NCBI GenBank assembly: GCA_025506515.1
Contig: CM046456.1
Location: 11,236,024 to 11,300,023, forward strand
Direction of reading: 5' to 3'
DNA: 64,000 nucleotides
Source: Flaveria trinervia
Lineage: Eukaryota; Streptophyta; Magnoliopsida; Asterales; Asteraceae
The position numbers and the translations under genes are program-made. The notes beneath the pieces are model-generated. The model had not been told where the DNA came from, did not search any database, and was given only the letters and a program-made list of their open reading frames with translations. Below are positions 46,009 through 56,471 of this stretch, piece after piece (the stretch's first letter is position 1; each line of letters opens with the position of its first letter).

Positions 46009-47600
46009 ATGGCGACCATGAAACTCAAACCCCGACACAACTGTGTTGCCTACCTTTCGAAATCGCCTTCTGGAACAAGTTTGATAATTCCATCGATCTT
46101 ATGGTGGATTCCCAATACCGAACAGCCTTTCTTCTGAATCCTACCATATACCCTGATTCCTTAACCCATTCTGGACCAACGTCTCTGTAACAACTGGTGA
46201 GAATGATAGCCAAATCACTCTCCAGTCATTGGTCACCCAGAAACAGTGCTATCACCCCCCGACATCATTCGCAAAACCCTAAATTTGCATGATGGCACCT
46301 ATACTAAGAATACCCGAAAGGCACCACTGATATGTCTTTCATCAACAATGGGTATGAAGGCGACTTAAGTGCTACAACCATTCTTAAAAAGCACTTCCAT
46401 GATGCTGAACGACTTATCTTCCACATGGTGAATGTCTGCCTTGCTTCAAAGACATCTTCTTGGGATCAGATGTTTTCACGATGGCAACAAGTATTGTACT
46501 CTATCTTTGAACGCCAAAATCTAAATTTTTCTGAGATAGTGTTCATGGAACTTAAGGATCTGGCTCAGAAACCTGTGGCAAACAGATGGCTACTTTATCC
46601 CAGGTTTCTGATGGCCATAATTTTGAATCAATTAAAATCTGATGGCCTTGTTGGTCTTGGAGTCCTTGCTCCAGCTGTTTTAGCTGAGGTATACTCTAGA
46701 CATAACTCAGACCCTACTCTAAAAGGGGCTGCCCGGATGCTAAAACCCAAGCAGAGGGAACCCACAGCCTCCACCTCCAGATCCAAAGTCCCCACCAAAC
46801 CCAAATCCCAAAAACCCAAAAAGGCTATTTAGGGAGATGAGTCCCCTGAAGATGCCCCTGTACCACCAATACAGGAAACATATACTGGCTCTAACCCCCT
46901 AGTTATGTTAGAGACTCAACCTGCTGAAACCGCACAGGTATCCTCTCTACAGGATCCTTTTGCAACCACACTAGGGGAACCCACACTACTGGAACCTATC
47001 TCAGTTGAGAAGGTTACCATTGAAGAGCACCTCTCACCCCGGGTGCAATCTGCTTCTGACCAATCTCCCACTGCAACCGCCCCTCAAAGCCCAACTCTTA
47101 TCGTTGCTAAAGTGCTGAGTCAGTTGCATTCCTCACCCTCTCCCCAGAAACCAATCAACACTGGGAACATCGCAACCATTGAGGGGGAGGACCAAAATGC
47201 TTCTGATAACCCACAGCACAGGGGTTACAATGTTCAATCTCCAAGTGTAGAAAAGGAGATTCGAACATCTGGTCAGGCTGCCACTTCTACTGATTCCGCA
47301 AATGATCAGGATGAAGTTGGTAACATCTATAAGACCTCACCAGAGGCAAATGCCAATGCAGGACATAGTCCTGAGGCAGGAAGTCCCCAGTACCAAGAAC
47401 AAGGGGCACATGCTTATACTGATCTACACTCAGGGCATGTACATCCTGATTCAGTCAGGAGGACAGATGATTCAGCAAAGACTGATGATAACCTAGGCTT
47501 TTTCTATGATGTCTTAGCCCATAATGCCATCCTTGAGAATGAGGTAAGCAGACTCAAAGAGCTGCTAGCCAAAATGTCTCAGGATCAAAGTCCATCTACC
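46009..47600 (+). CDS. Element B ORF3, N-terminal domain, linker and coiled coil
   Basis: The ATG at 46009 gives MATMKLK, then HNCVAYLSKS. In other frames the domain continues with YRTAFLLNPTIYPDSL, then NNGYEGDLSATTI, HMVNVCLASKTSSWDQMF, LNFSEIVFMELKDL and LYPRFLMAIIL (46332-46832). The order and spacing match ORF3 of element A (MGYEGDFS, HVVIHSLS, GGWDQ, MFPRYVQHIL) and of composite C. A Pro/Ser/Thr-rich linker (46905-47480) is followed by a heptad stretch near 47515-47580 (LENEVSRLKELLAKM). No signal peptide or membrane helix is seen. Frameshifts are fewer than in pol. Function unknown. Confidence 0.75.
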
Positions 47601-49520
47601 CCAATAACCCCACAGATGGCACCTTCATTTGAAGGTTCACCAAACACTTCGCCTACACACTTAATTGAGCCACCAGCCACTGATTTTGGCACCACCACTC
47701 AGGGACAGAACCCCTTTGAGCAGATGGTTGCTACCTTTCAACACTCCTTACCTCTCATCACTCCATCATTACTGAGACTGTACAAAAAGCCATTGATGAG
47801 AGGATCTCCTCAAATCTACAAACCCTCATTGATGATGCTGTTCACAATCTCTTTCTGCCTTCCAAGCCCCTGATCCCAATGCAACCAAAGGGGGAGACTA
47901 CTAAGTCTAAGGCAGTGAAAGAAAAGAAAAGAGTTGATGATGAGAATGACCCTGAAAAAGAGAAGGAGTTGGAGAAAGACTAATCTTAGAACAGCTGATC
48001 AGTGCAAGAGCTGAGCACAGATAAAGAGAAGAAAGATCAGCTGATCACATATAAAAGGAAGAAAAGTGTTGAGTCAAAATCTGATGAAGAAAAATCCTTA
48101 GAAGATCTTGTCAAAGATGCTGATGAAGCTCACAGCAGATCCAGGATAAAATTATAGATCAGCTCTTTAGACAAGGTCATGACACAGCGACATTAGATAC
48201 TGAGATCAGAAGGCTGGAAATAGAAGAGATTCAAGCAGATGGGTTGGTTATAGTGTGTTGGAAAGGGAATATTGGAGATAATGATCATTTATTGCCAAAT
48301 ACCTTGGAAGATCATTGATAGAGATAAGTCTTGGTCCAGAGACAGTATCTTGGAGATAACCAAGAAAATCTGCTCTGCTGGAGGCTACAATAAAGGTTGA
48401 TCATCGAAGCACTGGATGAAGCAGGTGCTGGGAAGAGAATTGAAATGGCAAATCTCTCCAAAGCCAAACTCACCACCAAAATGCTAGATCAGTCTTCTCA
48501 TACTCCCACTCAAAAACAACCCTTATCTCTAAAATCTCCCAAATCTATCCCTAAACCAAAACCACCCACAACTCAACCCACAAAACCAATCCCTTTACCC
48601 CAAAAACCACCTCAAACCTTACCCAGTGATACACCCAGAAGGAGGAGAAGGGTGTTAAGGGTAGAAGAAGATGAAAAAGAGGATGATGATGAAGATAGTC
48701 TGCCAATCTCTGTTGTTCTCAAACTTAAATCACCTGAGCATAGAAGTCAACAAGTGATTACACCTGACTTGCAAATGCAGATGGTGAAAATAAAGATTGA
48801 AGAAGCAGAACAGCAAAAGCAGCATGATGAGCAATTTCTCAAGATGGTTGACAAGGACTTCCCTCAGTCCTTATCCAATCAAGAAATGAAGAAACAAGCT
48901 CTAAGGCTGTACACTCTTAGACATACTTTTCAACATCAAGACAAAGAGTGCGGATTTGGCCAGACCCCAGGGTAAGTTCTAGAATTTATAAGAAGAACAT
49001 ACCTAGTAGATATCATGGCCAAGTGAAGAAGACCTGAGTGCTGCAATTATGTTGGCCATGGTAGTCTCACACTGGGAGATCATTGAAAAATTCAAGAGAG
49101 CTCACAACTCCAAGACAACTTCTCAATCTATTCTTAAGAACAAAATGATCAAGAGGGGTTGTTATACAAAAGACTTGAAGATCTTCAGAAGAGTGAACTC
49201 CAGTTGTTGTTAGAAGGCTCTCCCCTGATGAATTTGCATACAGAGAGATCACAACTGTCGAGTTAAAGAATGGGAAGACAGTGAGATATCTGTCTGACTA
49301 TTATGGCCCAGAGTTCTTCTTTGAGGGAGAAGCAGAAGAACTCACCAAGGAGAACAAGTTGTTCTCCTTGAGGCCTATGCTAGTGAATCTTACAGACTCA
49401 TTAATGGGAATTAGGTTTCATGGTTGGGATAAGACTCTGTGTCCAGTTTCCCCAAGACAGAGTTCCCTTCCATACTTAGCCAATCAAAATATTAGAATCC
49501 TTTTCCCGGCCTGTGCTTAA
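47601..49520 (+). CDS. Element B ORF3, C-terminal region
   Basis: Fragmented frames include a Lys/Pro-rich and then acidic part (48397-48975: RRRRRVLRVEEDEKEDDDED, then a helical, Lys/Gln-rich tail). The frame 49281-49520 has MRYLSDYYGPEFFFEGEA. Its upstream in-frame part, VELKNGKTVRYLSDYY, resembles the RWRYDDDRRALILHR segment in A and the YYDWRTGEAVIVLNRDG segment in C. Function unknown. Stops and frameshifts are frequent between 47873 and 48400. Confidence 0.55.
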
Positions 49521-49612
49521 CTGATTACCTCTGAAGCTGATCAGAGGGTGTTTCTTCTGCCAAGAATAAGTGGGATCATCAATAAGTTTAGAGGTTTTGG
49601 CTGCATTGGTTC

Positions 49613-49622
49613 AAGGGGAGTT
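49613..49622 (+). promoter_or_regulatory. Polypurine tract of element B
   Basis: AAGGGGAGTT abuts the 3' LTR. Confidence 0.88.
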
Positions 49623-50457
49623 TGTTGGACCAAAAGAACCAATGAGCCTGATCAGAAAAACCTCTAAGTCCCACAGACATTGCAACTGCTGAAGAAGATC
49701 ACAACAGCTGAAGACATCAGCTGATTACAAGGTCTGAAGACAAAGTCTGAAGACAAGATCTGAAGACTTCTACTGAAGACAAGTCTGAAAGTAAGTACTG
49801 AACACAAAGTCTGAAAGTAAAGTACTGAAGACAAAGTCTGAAGCTATCAGCTGAAGACAAAGTCTGAAGCTATCAGCTGAAGACAAAGTCTGAAGCTATC
49901 AGCTGAAGACAAAGTCTGAAGCTATCAGCTGAAGACAAAGTCTGAAAGTAAAAGTCTAAAGAACAAAGACTGAAGACAAAGACTGAAGACCAAAGTGATC
50001 AGTAGTTGTTACAACAGCTGAAGTTATTAACTTGTAGTAGTGTGATGGGTTCCTTTCAGTACTTGTAATTTACTTTTTAGTAGTTATAGTTTCAATAGTT
50101 GTAGTTCAGTAGTTTTATGTTTTTGTACTTGCATTCTCTGAGATGTAATCAGTAGTTGAGAACATTCTAGTAGTTTGCATAGTTTCAGTAGTTTGTATAA
50201 TTCTGTTAGATGTCACTATCAAGTGACATCAGCAGACGTCACATTCCCTATATAAGGAATGTTGACCTAGTTGTAAAGTGTGACATTCAGCCACCATGAA
50301 AGCATATGAATGAAATATTCCTTTTGCAGAATTCTCTCTCTATAACCGTTTACTTTTCATTGAATATCAATTGTGTTCTTGCGAATTGTCTAATTCATTG
50401 TTCAAATTCCGCTGCAATCTACTCTAATTAATCAAACTTAGATCACTGATCCTAACA
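49623..50457 (+). repeat. 3' LTR of element B
   Basis: 835 bp. It is longer than the 5' LTR mainly because a 26-bp unit (GCTATCAGCTGAAGACAAAGTCTGAA) is present four times in tandem (49843-49946) and once at 38428 in the 5' LTR. TATATAA is at 50249-50255. Confidence 0.93.
49843..49946. repeat. 26-bp tandem repeat, four units
   Basis: Units start at 49843, 49869, 49895 and 49921 with perfect 26-bp spacing. The array arose after insertion, or differs in assembly, because the other LTR has one unit. Confidence 0.95.
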
Positions 50458-50462
50458 CAACC
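50458..50462. repeat. Target site duplication CAACC (right, element B)
   Basis: It is identical to 38174-38178. Confidence 0.9.
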
Positions 50463-51639
50463 AGATGCACACATTGATTTGAATTTTCAAGAATTGCAGC
50501 TCACTATGATTGTCAGTATGCTTGTCCACTTAAATCCATACATAGATTTTTGACTCCCATTGGTGATGATTTAAGGTTTAATTCTTTCAACTAGCATTTG
50601 TGTATCTCACCCTTATATGGTAATCAACGTTCCTCAGGAGATTTTTGAGCGGTCTGCGTGTATTTTGACAAGAAGAAACTATTCTAAGAGCTTTCAAAGA
50701 GATGCAAAGCCTCAGGTCAGTGCCACCACACAGCAGAGAGGCGCAAACAACAGTGAATTCTAGAATATTTGGTTGTGCTTACCCTCAAGTCAGTGCCACC
50801 GCACAGCAGAGAGGCACACAACCTATCTTCTTGTTTGAGCAGTTCTTTTTTCTTTTAGCACAGATCGCACCAACAACCTAGGTTATTAGTTTGATTGCAT
50901 TTTGCTATTTTTATGTGCTTTGCTCAATTATTGGTCATCCGCACTCATTGGTGGTGTTTATTTTGCTCGTCACCCCTTATTGGAACTTTGTTGATTGTGT
51001 TAACCAGGGATAAGATGATAATCCACAGCTAGTTGAACAACTTAGTTTGAACTTGGAATCACCAATAAGGTCTACTCATCTATTGTGTTGAATCTACTGA
51101 CACATCATGTAATGGTCTAGCAACCTCTAGATCTACTGTCTCTGTGTTATCTTAGAAGCAGCTAGTTTTACTATTATTTTTCCTTTTATATATCTTAGAA
51201 TTCTCAGACTTATACTTCAAATTTTGCATCTTTAACAGTTAATTTATTTAGAGTCTCAAATTATTTGTTCCCGTGTACTATCATTTTCCAAATACTTTGA
51301 ATTAGTATCATAGATACGATCTTATTTCTTTTCACTATCATTGTCCTCCTCCCTTGTTTTTTTTGGTCTGGAACACCGTTCATCCATATGACGTGGAGGA
51401 CAAATATCACATTCATGTGAATGGATGATACGAATGATATATTCGTGAGACTGGTCATAAGACTGGTCTAGTAGCATGATTGGTCATAAGACTGGTCCAG
51501 TAGCATGACTTGTCATAAGACTGGTCCAGTAGCATGACTGGTCATAAGACTGGTCTAGTTGCATTCCAGTCGTACGAATGGTCCAGTCGCATACCAAATC
51601 AACAGACTGAACTCAATCGTATGATTAATCGCATGATTG
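50463..51639. other. Composite C interior between element B and right-arm ORF3
   Basis: No recognisable coding region. It has an imperfect direct repeat around CAGTGCCACC(A/G)CACAGCAGAGAGGC (about 50719 and 50787) and, from 51440, a GACTGGTCATAAGACTGGTC array of about five units. Confidence 0.5.
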
Positions 51640-51640
51640 A
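51440..51640. repeat. GACTGGTCATAA-type array in composite C
   Basis: About five units of roughly 30 bp (CATAAGACTGGTCCAGTAGCATGACTGGT) are followed by TCGTACGAATGGTCC-type units. The position corresponds to 36715-36960 in the left arm. Confidence 0.85.
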
Positions 51641-52880
51641 ACCAGACTGATCTCAAACAGTTTAAAGTGAAATGGTTTTTGTTATGTGCTAATCTAATAT
51701 GTATGTGTCTTATGTTATAGATTCATGACAGATCGGTGGATCATAAACACCAAGCACAATATTTGTGCTCACTTGGATGCCACCACGGAATGCTGCCGAG
51801 TTTGCTGGTATTATAGCATTCCTAAAGAGATCAAGGATATATCGAGGGATATCTACACCTTGCCACCCTATAGGTCGATACAGCAGGCCTTCTAGGAAGG
51901 TGCTTCCATTGACCGATCGACTGAGCCCTATAGTATACGTAGCTCCATATTTGGCCAGGAGATTGAGGTCACAGCAGCTGATCTGAGACGTGATCTTGAT
52001 TTGGGAGATGATGCTGCTTACCTCACTAGACTACATCCTCTTACCATAAGGGGATGCTTTCTTTGGATGAGGTAGACTAGGGACATCAACACAGGTGTGC
52101 TTAATAAAAGCAACTTGGTCCCCACTTCAAGTACCTAGCTCATATTATACTAAAGTGCATTGCTTCAAGAAGGGGGGGATTTAATGACTTATTAGACCAA
52201 ATCCAGAATGCCTACGTGGCACTGATGCTGAATCACCCCCTCAGCTTCTCCAACATGATATTCTAATACTTGATCAAGAATCTAGAAGCCAAAGGCAAGA
52301 AAGGCTTCTACATGTACCCAATATTTCTACAGATGATTATAGATGACTTCGCTGCCTAAGGAGAGCCATGATGCTGTATCTCTCAAGATCATGGATGACA
52401 CCACTCTCAGGAGAATGAAGGTCTACAGGTTCAAGCAGGTAAAGCTCCATGTAAAGATATTGTTTGGGCACTCGGCGAGAGAAGACTACGTGGCGTCGGC
52501 TAGGCGAAAGTGTCGTCATGAGGAGAGTGACTCAGATGTTGAGTAGATTACTCTTCTATCCGATGACTCCGATGATGATGACAGTGGCGATGGTGGAGAC
52601 TCTGGCCCCACTTCATCTAGGGCCACCACTGCACATGTTACACCTCCACCACCCACTCATGGAGATGCCACCACAGCCAGTTTCCATCAGGATTTCTGTC
52701 TTCTGATAAGGAGGAGGAGAGTGATGAGGAGCCCTTGACCAGAACGGTGGGCAGCAGGGTGGTTGCCACCGAGCATGGGATAGAGGTGGTTGGAGGACGC
52801 CAAGCTGCGTCTGTGGAGACTACTATAGATCCCACCTATACCCCAGACCAGCTCAGGATCCCAGGGGGAGCATCCTCCTC
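51640..52880 (+). repeat. Right arm of about 1.25-kb inverted repeat
   Basis: It is the reverse complement of 35457-36710 (diverged) and carries the N-terminal domain of ORF3 in the plus orientation. Confidence 0.82.
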
Positions 52881-53700
52881 GAGGGGTTCGAGGAAGAAGA
52901 GGATGGCTCAGCCCCATGGGATGAAGCCAAAAAGACGGAGGTTCACGCTGATTCCTACCTCCACCACCACTGCCACCATATCCACCACTACTACCACTCA
53001 TCACCCACTACCACAGCTACCACCACCACTACTACCACCTCACCCACCACCACTACCACAGCCACTCCACCACCTATCCACACTACTCCCACCACCACTA
53101 CAGCTTACCCATCACCACCCACACATATACCACCACCCATATTCACCACTGCCACCCCACCACCACTAGCCACCAAGCCGGTCCCTCATCCCATACCACA
53201 TTCACTACTAGATCTACTCTATCCTCCAGTGGAGTAGAGGAATAGTTGTCAGCACTGAATCATATGGTGCTGAAGCTGTTGGCTGCAGATGACGAGAAGA
53301 CTGCTCAGCTACGATAGCTAATGGAGCTAACTGTCGCCCAATCACAGCAGATCTCTCAATAGGCTCAGGAGATCGCCCAACTCAAGGAGCATAAAGCCAA
53401 ATCAGCAAAGAAGATTGAAGAGTTGGAGACATCTAACATGACCATCATGCTCAAACTCAAAGGCACACAAGGATGAGCCTCTAAAGATACGAGAGGGAGA
53501 TGGTGATGATGATGATAAAGAGGATGATGAAGAGGATGAGACAGAGGGAGGAGATGATGAGAGTGCAGGAGATGGAGGAGATGATGAAGAAGGAGGGGAT
53601 ACATCTATATCGGGTGCTACACAAGCAAGAGAGAGGCAGACCAAGAAAAATCAAGATTAGGGTGCCTCAACTTCAGCCCCGACTGTAGAAGAGCATATGA
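51720..53700 (+). pseudogene. ORF3 copy in right arm of composite C, N-terminal part
   Basis: The region opens after an intron-acceptor-like TTATGTTATAG (51710-51720) with FMTDRW. PRNAAEFAGIIAFLKRSRIYRGIS (51765 on), SIQQAFWEG-like, YIGDIN-like and FLQMIIDD segments follow in three frames. Next are a basic HSAREDYVASARRK, an acidic EESDSDVE and Thr/Pro-rich low complexity (CCACCACTACC, 52960-53160). A coiled-coil stretch (EIAQLKEHKAKSAKKIEELE, about 53365-53440) and an Asp/Glu-rich tail (53490-53660) complete it. The layout matches ORF3 of A and B. Confidence 0.7.
52960..53165. repeat. CCACCACTACCAC low-complexity stretch
   Basis: An irregular CCA/CCACTA repeat encodes Pro/Thr/His-rich linker. 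The frames 52735-53169 through it are partly artefacts of the repeat. Confidence 0.85.
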
Positions 53701-53850
53701 TTCAAGATCAAAGTAATGATTAGATGATTCTGTATTTTGAACATTTATGTAATTGAATCATGTATTAAAACTTATGTAATGAATGTTTATGTATATATTT
53801 GATTATTTAACTATTTTGATTATCTACTAATGAATGATGTGTTACATGTT

Positions 53851-54900
53851 TTAAATCAAGCAGATCCACATTATCAGCGAGATGAATACGATGTTGCTCC
53901 TCTTCAGTAGATCAAGACTCAACTCACAATGATACTTGATCTGCAAGGGATCATCAGGAGGTCTGTGAGTTACACTCCTGGAGAAGGAGAAATAATTCAT
54001 GACCTTACTAATGAGCAACTGGCTAAAATGTTCCGACTGAATCCAGATGAGATCATGAAGCATGCTCCTACAGTTAATGTGGATAGTGACAATGAGCTTA
54101 ACGATGTGGATGAAATGAGATTGAAGACGTCATAGCACAACATTATTCAGAGTATGCTGACAACGAGGGAAATGTGGTCCCCAATCTGGGTGACACTCTT
54201 GTCAGTGATACATTTGAAACACTGGATAAGATGGAGCAGGAGTCGGAGAAGAAGAAAGATCAAGCCCGAGCCTCGGATGATGATGTCAACATGAAAAAGG
54301 CTGAATGGGCGGCATGTTTTGCAGAGATCAGAGCCCAACGTAGTGCTCCAAAACCTAGTACCTACACCAAGATGTACAAAGTGAAGAAGCATCTGAAGGT
54401 GTCAGGAAAGATCATAGCGTGGGCATATTTTAATGATCTAAATGTTTATGCTATCAAGAGAGAGAAGGGAATCGAGTACTTCAGATTCCCACACGATCTG
54501 AAGACTCTACCCAGTTTTGAGATTAACCAGCTGGCCAAATTGAAGCTGTTATATACTAACCCTTGAAAGATGTCAGGCTGGTTTGAAGAAGCTTTGAAGA
54601 GAGAGTACCACACCAGGTGGGTCAACTTCAAACCTCAACAACCAACGAGGTATATCAGAAGATCTGAAGTTAATGTCATTACTGGAAAGCCAAAGATTGT
54701 GCTGAAGTGGAGTCCTCCGCGCACAATGTCGAGAATCCCTCTAAGGGAAATGCCTCCGAACTTCACTCCACACTTTAAATGGTGGTACTACGATTGGAGA
54801 ACAGGTGAGGCGGTCATAGTGTTGAACAGAGATGGAAATATGGAAACAATCAGGGTGTTTGACCCAATGTAGCTCACTAACTTGTCGGCTATGTTTACAC
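53851..54900 (+). CDS. ORF3 C-terminal region of composite C
   Basis: Three frames (53929-54135, 54174-54566, 54570-54872) read in order: IIHDLTNEQLAKMFRLNPDE, an acidic and Lys-rich helical part, FEIRAQR-like and YTKMYKVKKHLKVSGKII. Next come REYHTRWVNFKPQQPTRYIRR, MPPNFTPHFKWWYYDWRTGEA and LNRDGNMETIRVFDPM. The last segment resembles the C-terminal ORF3 segments of elements A and B. It contains many aromatic and basic residues but no known motif. Function unknown. Confidence 0.6.
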
Positions 54901-55077
54901 CTTATACAAGTGGCCACTGTTCTATGACGCGCAAGACATTGTACAAGCCCTCCAGTTTCAAAATGTTATAAGGCTTTGTTTGCATTTGAGATACATGCTG
55001 GAGCTACAAGAGAGGAAAAGTATAATAAGTTTGAAGAACTGATGAAGAATGTTAGACAATAGAGTAAACTAGGTCCA

Positions 55078-55088
55078 AGGGGGAGTTT
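55078..55088 (+). promoter_or_regulatory. Polypurine tract of composite C right LTR
   Basis: AAGGGGGAGTT directly precedes TGTAGATACATG, the LTR start. Confidence 0.85.
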
Positions 55089-55827
55089 GTAGATACATGT
55101 GAACCTAGTTTAGGAGCTCAAATGTAAAATGTCTTTCATGTCTTCATATATGTAATAGAATGGGTACTGAATGAAATATGTTTTGTGGTTATGCTTATTA
55201 TGTTGAATATTTTATTGCTTAATGTATGATAACGTATGATTGAACTAACTATATAGGATTGTGGTTGTTTACATAGTTCTTAGTCAAGAATTGTTGAGAA
55301 ACATGTTTAAACTTAGTCATGTGAAGTTCTTATGTGAATGGCCCATGCTAATGGACCATACGCATGAACAACTTCATGCTAATGAACCAATCGCACAACT
55401 GAACCAGGAGACTGGATCAGTCGCACGATTGGGACATGAGATTGACTCAGTCGCACGACTGAACCCTCAATCGTGCGGATGGATCAACCACAAGACTCAG
55501 TCGCACGACTGAACCATGCTAATGGTTCAGTCGCACGAATGAGAAACCCTAACCTATAAATACCACTTAATTCGGGGAAAAACGAAACAATTCGAATCCC
55601 TACGTACTAAATCGTACCCTAGCCGTCCGGAGACTTCAGAGAACATGTTCCAAGTTCATAGATCGCACTAAATCGTTTTGCAATCGTTCTTAACATTTAG
55701 ATTCAATCTAAGATCGATTCTACATGCATTCTCACTGATTGGATCGCCAATCAAATGGGATTCCGCACTATTTGAGTTGGTATACACGTAAATCAGTTAG
55801 TACTCCGTCCTGTACACGATCCTAACA
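55089..55827 (+). repeat. Right LTR (C2) of composite C
   Basis: It starts TGTAGATACATG and ends ATCCTAACA. GACTGAACC-type units (about 55330-55545) lie directly upstream of TATAAATA (55555-55562). It has no sequence match with the left LTR (33672-34258) beyond that repeat, yet the two are flanked by the same CACGG. Confidence 0.8.
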
Positions 55828-55832
55828 CACGG
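55828..55832. repeat. Target site duplication CACGG (right, composite C)
   Basis: It is identical to 33667-33671. Confidence 0.88.
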
Positions 55833-56471
55833 GTCACCAGAGGAAGGCCTAGAGTGGAAAAAGTGGTTCATGAAGAACCCGAGACTCCTCATCTAGAGGG
55901 CGGTGATGAGAGTGCTAATCTGAGAGACTCGATGAAAGAGGCGGTTGTGGAGGAAGTGCATTAGGTTATGCAGGCGATCCTACCGCCTGTAGTGACCGAA
56001 GTGATAAAGGCTATTAGAGATGGGGAGAGAAAGGAAAGGAGGAAACCTTCGGGCTTAAGGAGATGGCCCGAGACTAAAACGGTTTTCTCCAATGACGATA
56101 TAAGGTATGTGGAGACACTAACATCCCAACTGTCAGATGTACCGAGACCCGAATAAAGATTATTGGTGACCGGGTATGAAGCGTGATATGGTGGAGTACG
56201 TGAGTAAATGCCTTACTTGTTTACAAGTGAAGGCTGAGCACCAAAGGCCGTATGGGAAGTAATGAGGTGATCGAGGTTATGACTGAGCAGCTCAAAAGAA
56301 TCAAAGCCCTGATGGAGGTAGCCAAAGATAGACAAGAAGTCGTATTTTGATAAACGACGTAGACCGATGGAAATCTAGGTGGGAGACTGGAAAAGAGATG
56401 AGACAACATTGCCCGCAATAGTTTAAGGAATAACCGGTTTCGGGGACGAAACCTATATATAAGGGTCGACT
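55828..56471 (+). pseudogene. Element III gag remainder joined to integrase remnant
   Basis: The gag frame resumes with RVTRGRPRVEKVV, has one stop, then MQAILPPVVTEVIKAIRDGE and RYVETLTSQLSDVPRP. It then jumps without protease or RT to a chromovirus-type integrase zinc domain (YWxPGMKRDMVEYVSKCLTC, VKAEHQRPYG; 56160-56265) and the integrase C-terminal segment (MTEQLKRIKALMEVAKDRQ). GGTTTCGGGGACGAAACC (56428-56445) and a purine-rich run lie before the right LTR. Element III is a large internal-deletion derivative and cannot move itself. Confidence 0.8.

Larger units (their letters stand above)
38179..50457 (+). mobile_element. Copia element B, Sirevirus-like, 12.3 kb
   Basis: LTRs 38179-38966 and 49623-50457 are flanked by CAACC (38174-38178, 50458-50462). 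The order is LTR, tRNA-Met primer site (38969-38980), gag, protease, integrase, RT, RNase H, spacer, ORF3, polypurine tract (49613-49622), LTR. The layout and length match element A, but LTR and interior are only distantly related. Reading frames are heavily interrupted. It sits inside composite C. Confidence 0.93.
33672..55827. mobile_element. Composite insertion C in element III, with unlike LTRs
   Basis: The unit starts TGTTGGAGC (33672), ends CCTAACA (55827) and is flanked by CACGG on both sides. The left end is a 587-bp LTR with a primer site. The right end is a 739-bp LTR preceded by a polypurine tract. The two LTRs do not match apart from a shared short repeat. The interior carries two copies of ORF3 in opposite orientation and no recognisable pol, and is split by Copia element B (38179-50457). 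Without B it is about 9.9 kb. It is probably a chimera of two or three related non-autonomous elements. Confidence 0.7.

Noticed and set aside
53402..53644. Minus-strand Ser/Pro-rich frames at 53365-53644
   Set aside because: They are antisense to the Asp/Glu-rich tail of ORF3 and reflect GAT/GAG repeats.
33672..55827. The ends of composite C as an ordinary LTR pair
   Set aside because: The two sequences do not align beyond the short shared array, so they are treated as unlike LTRs.
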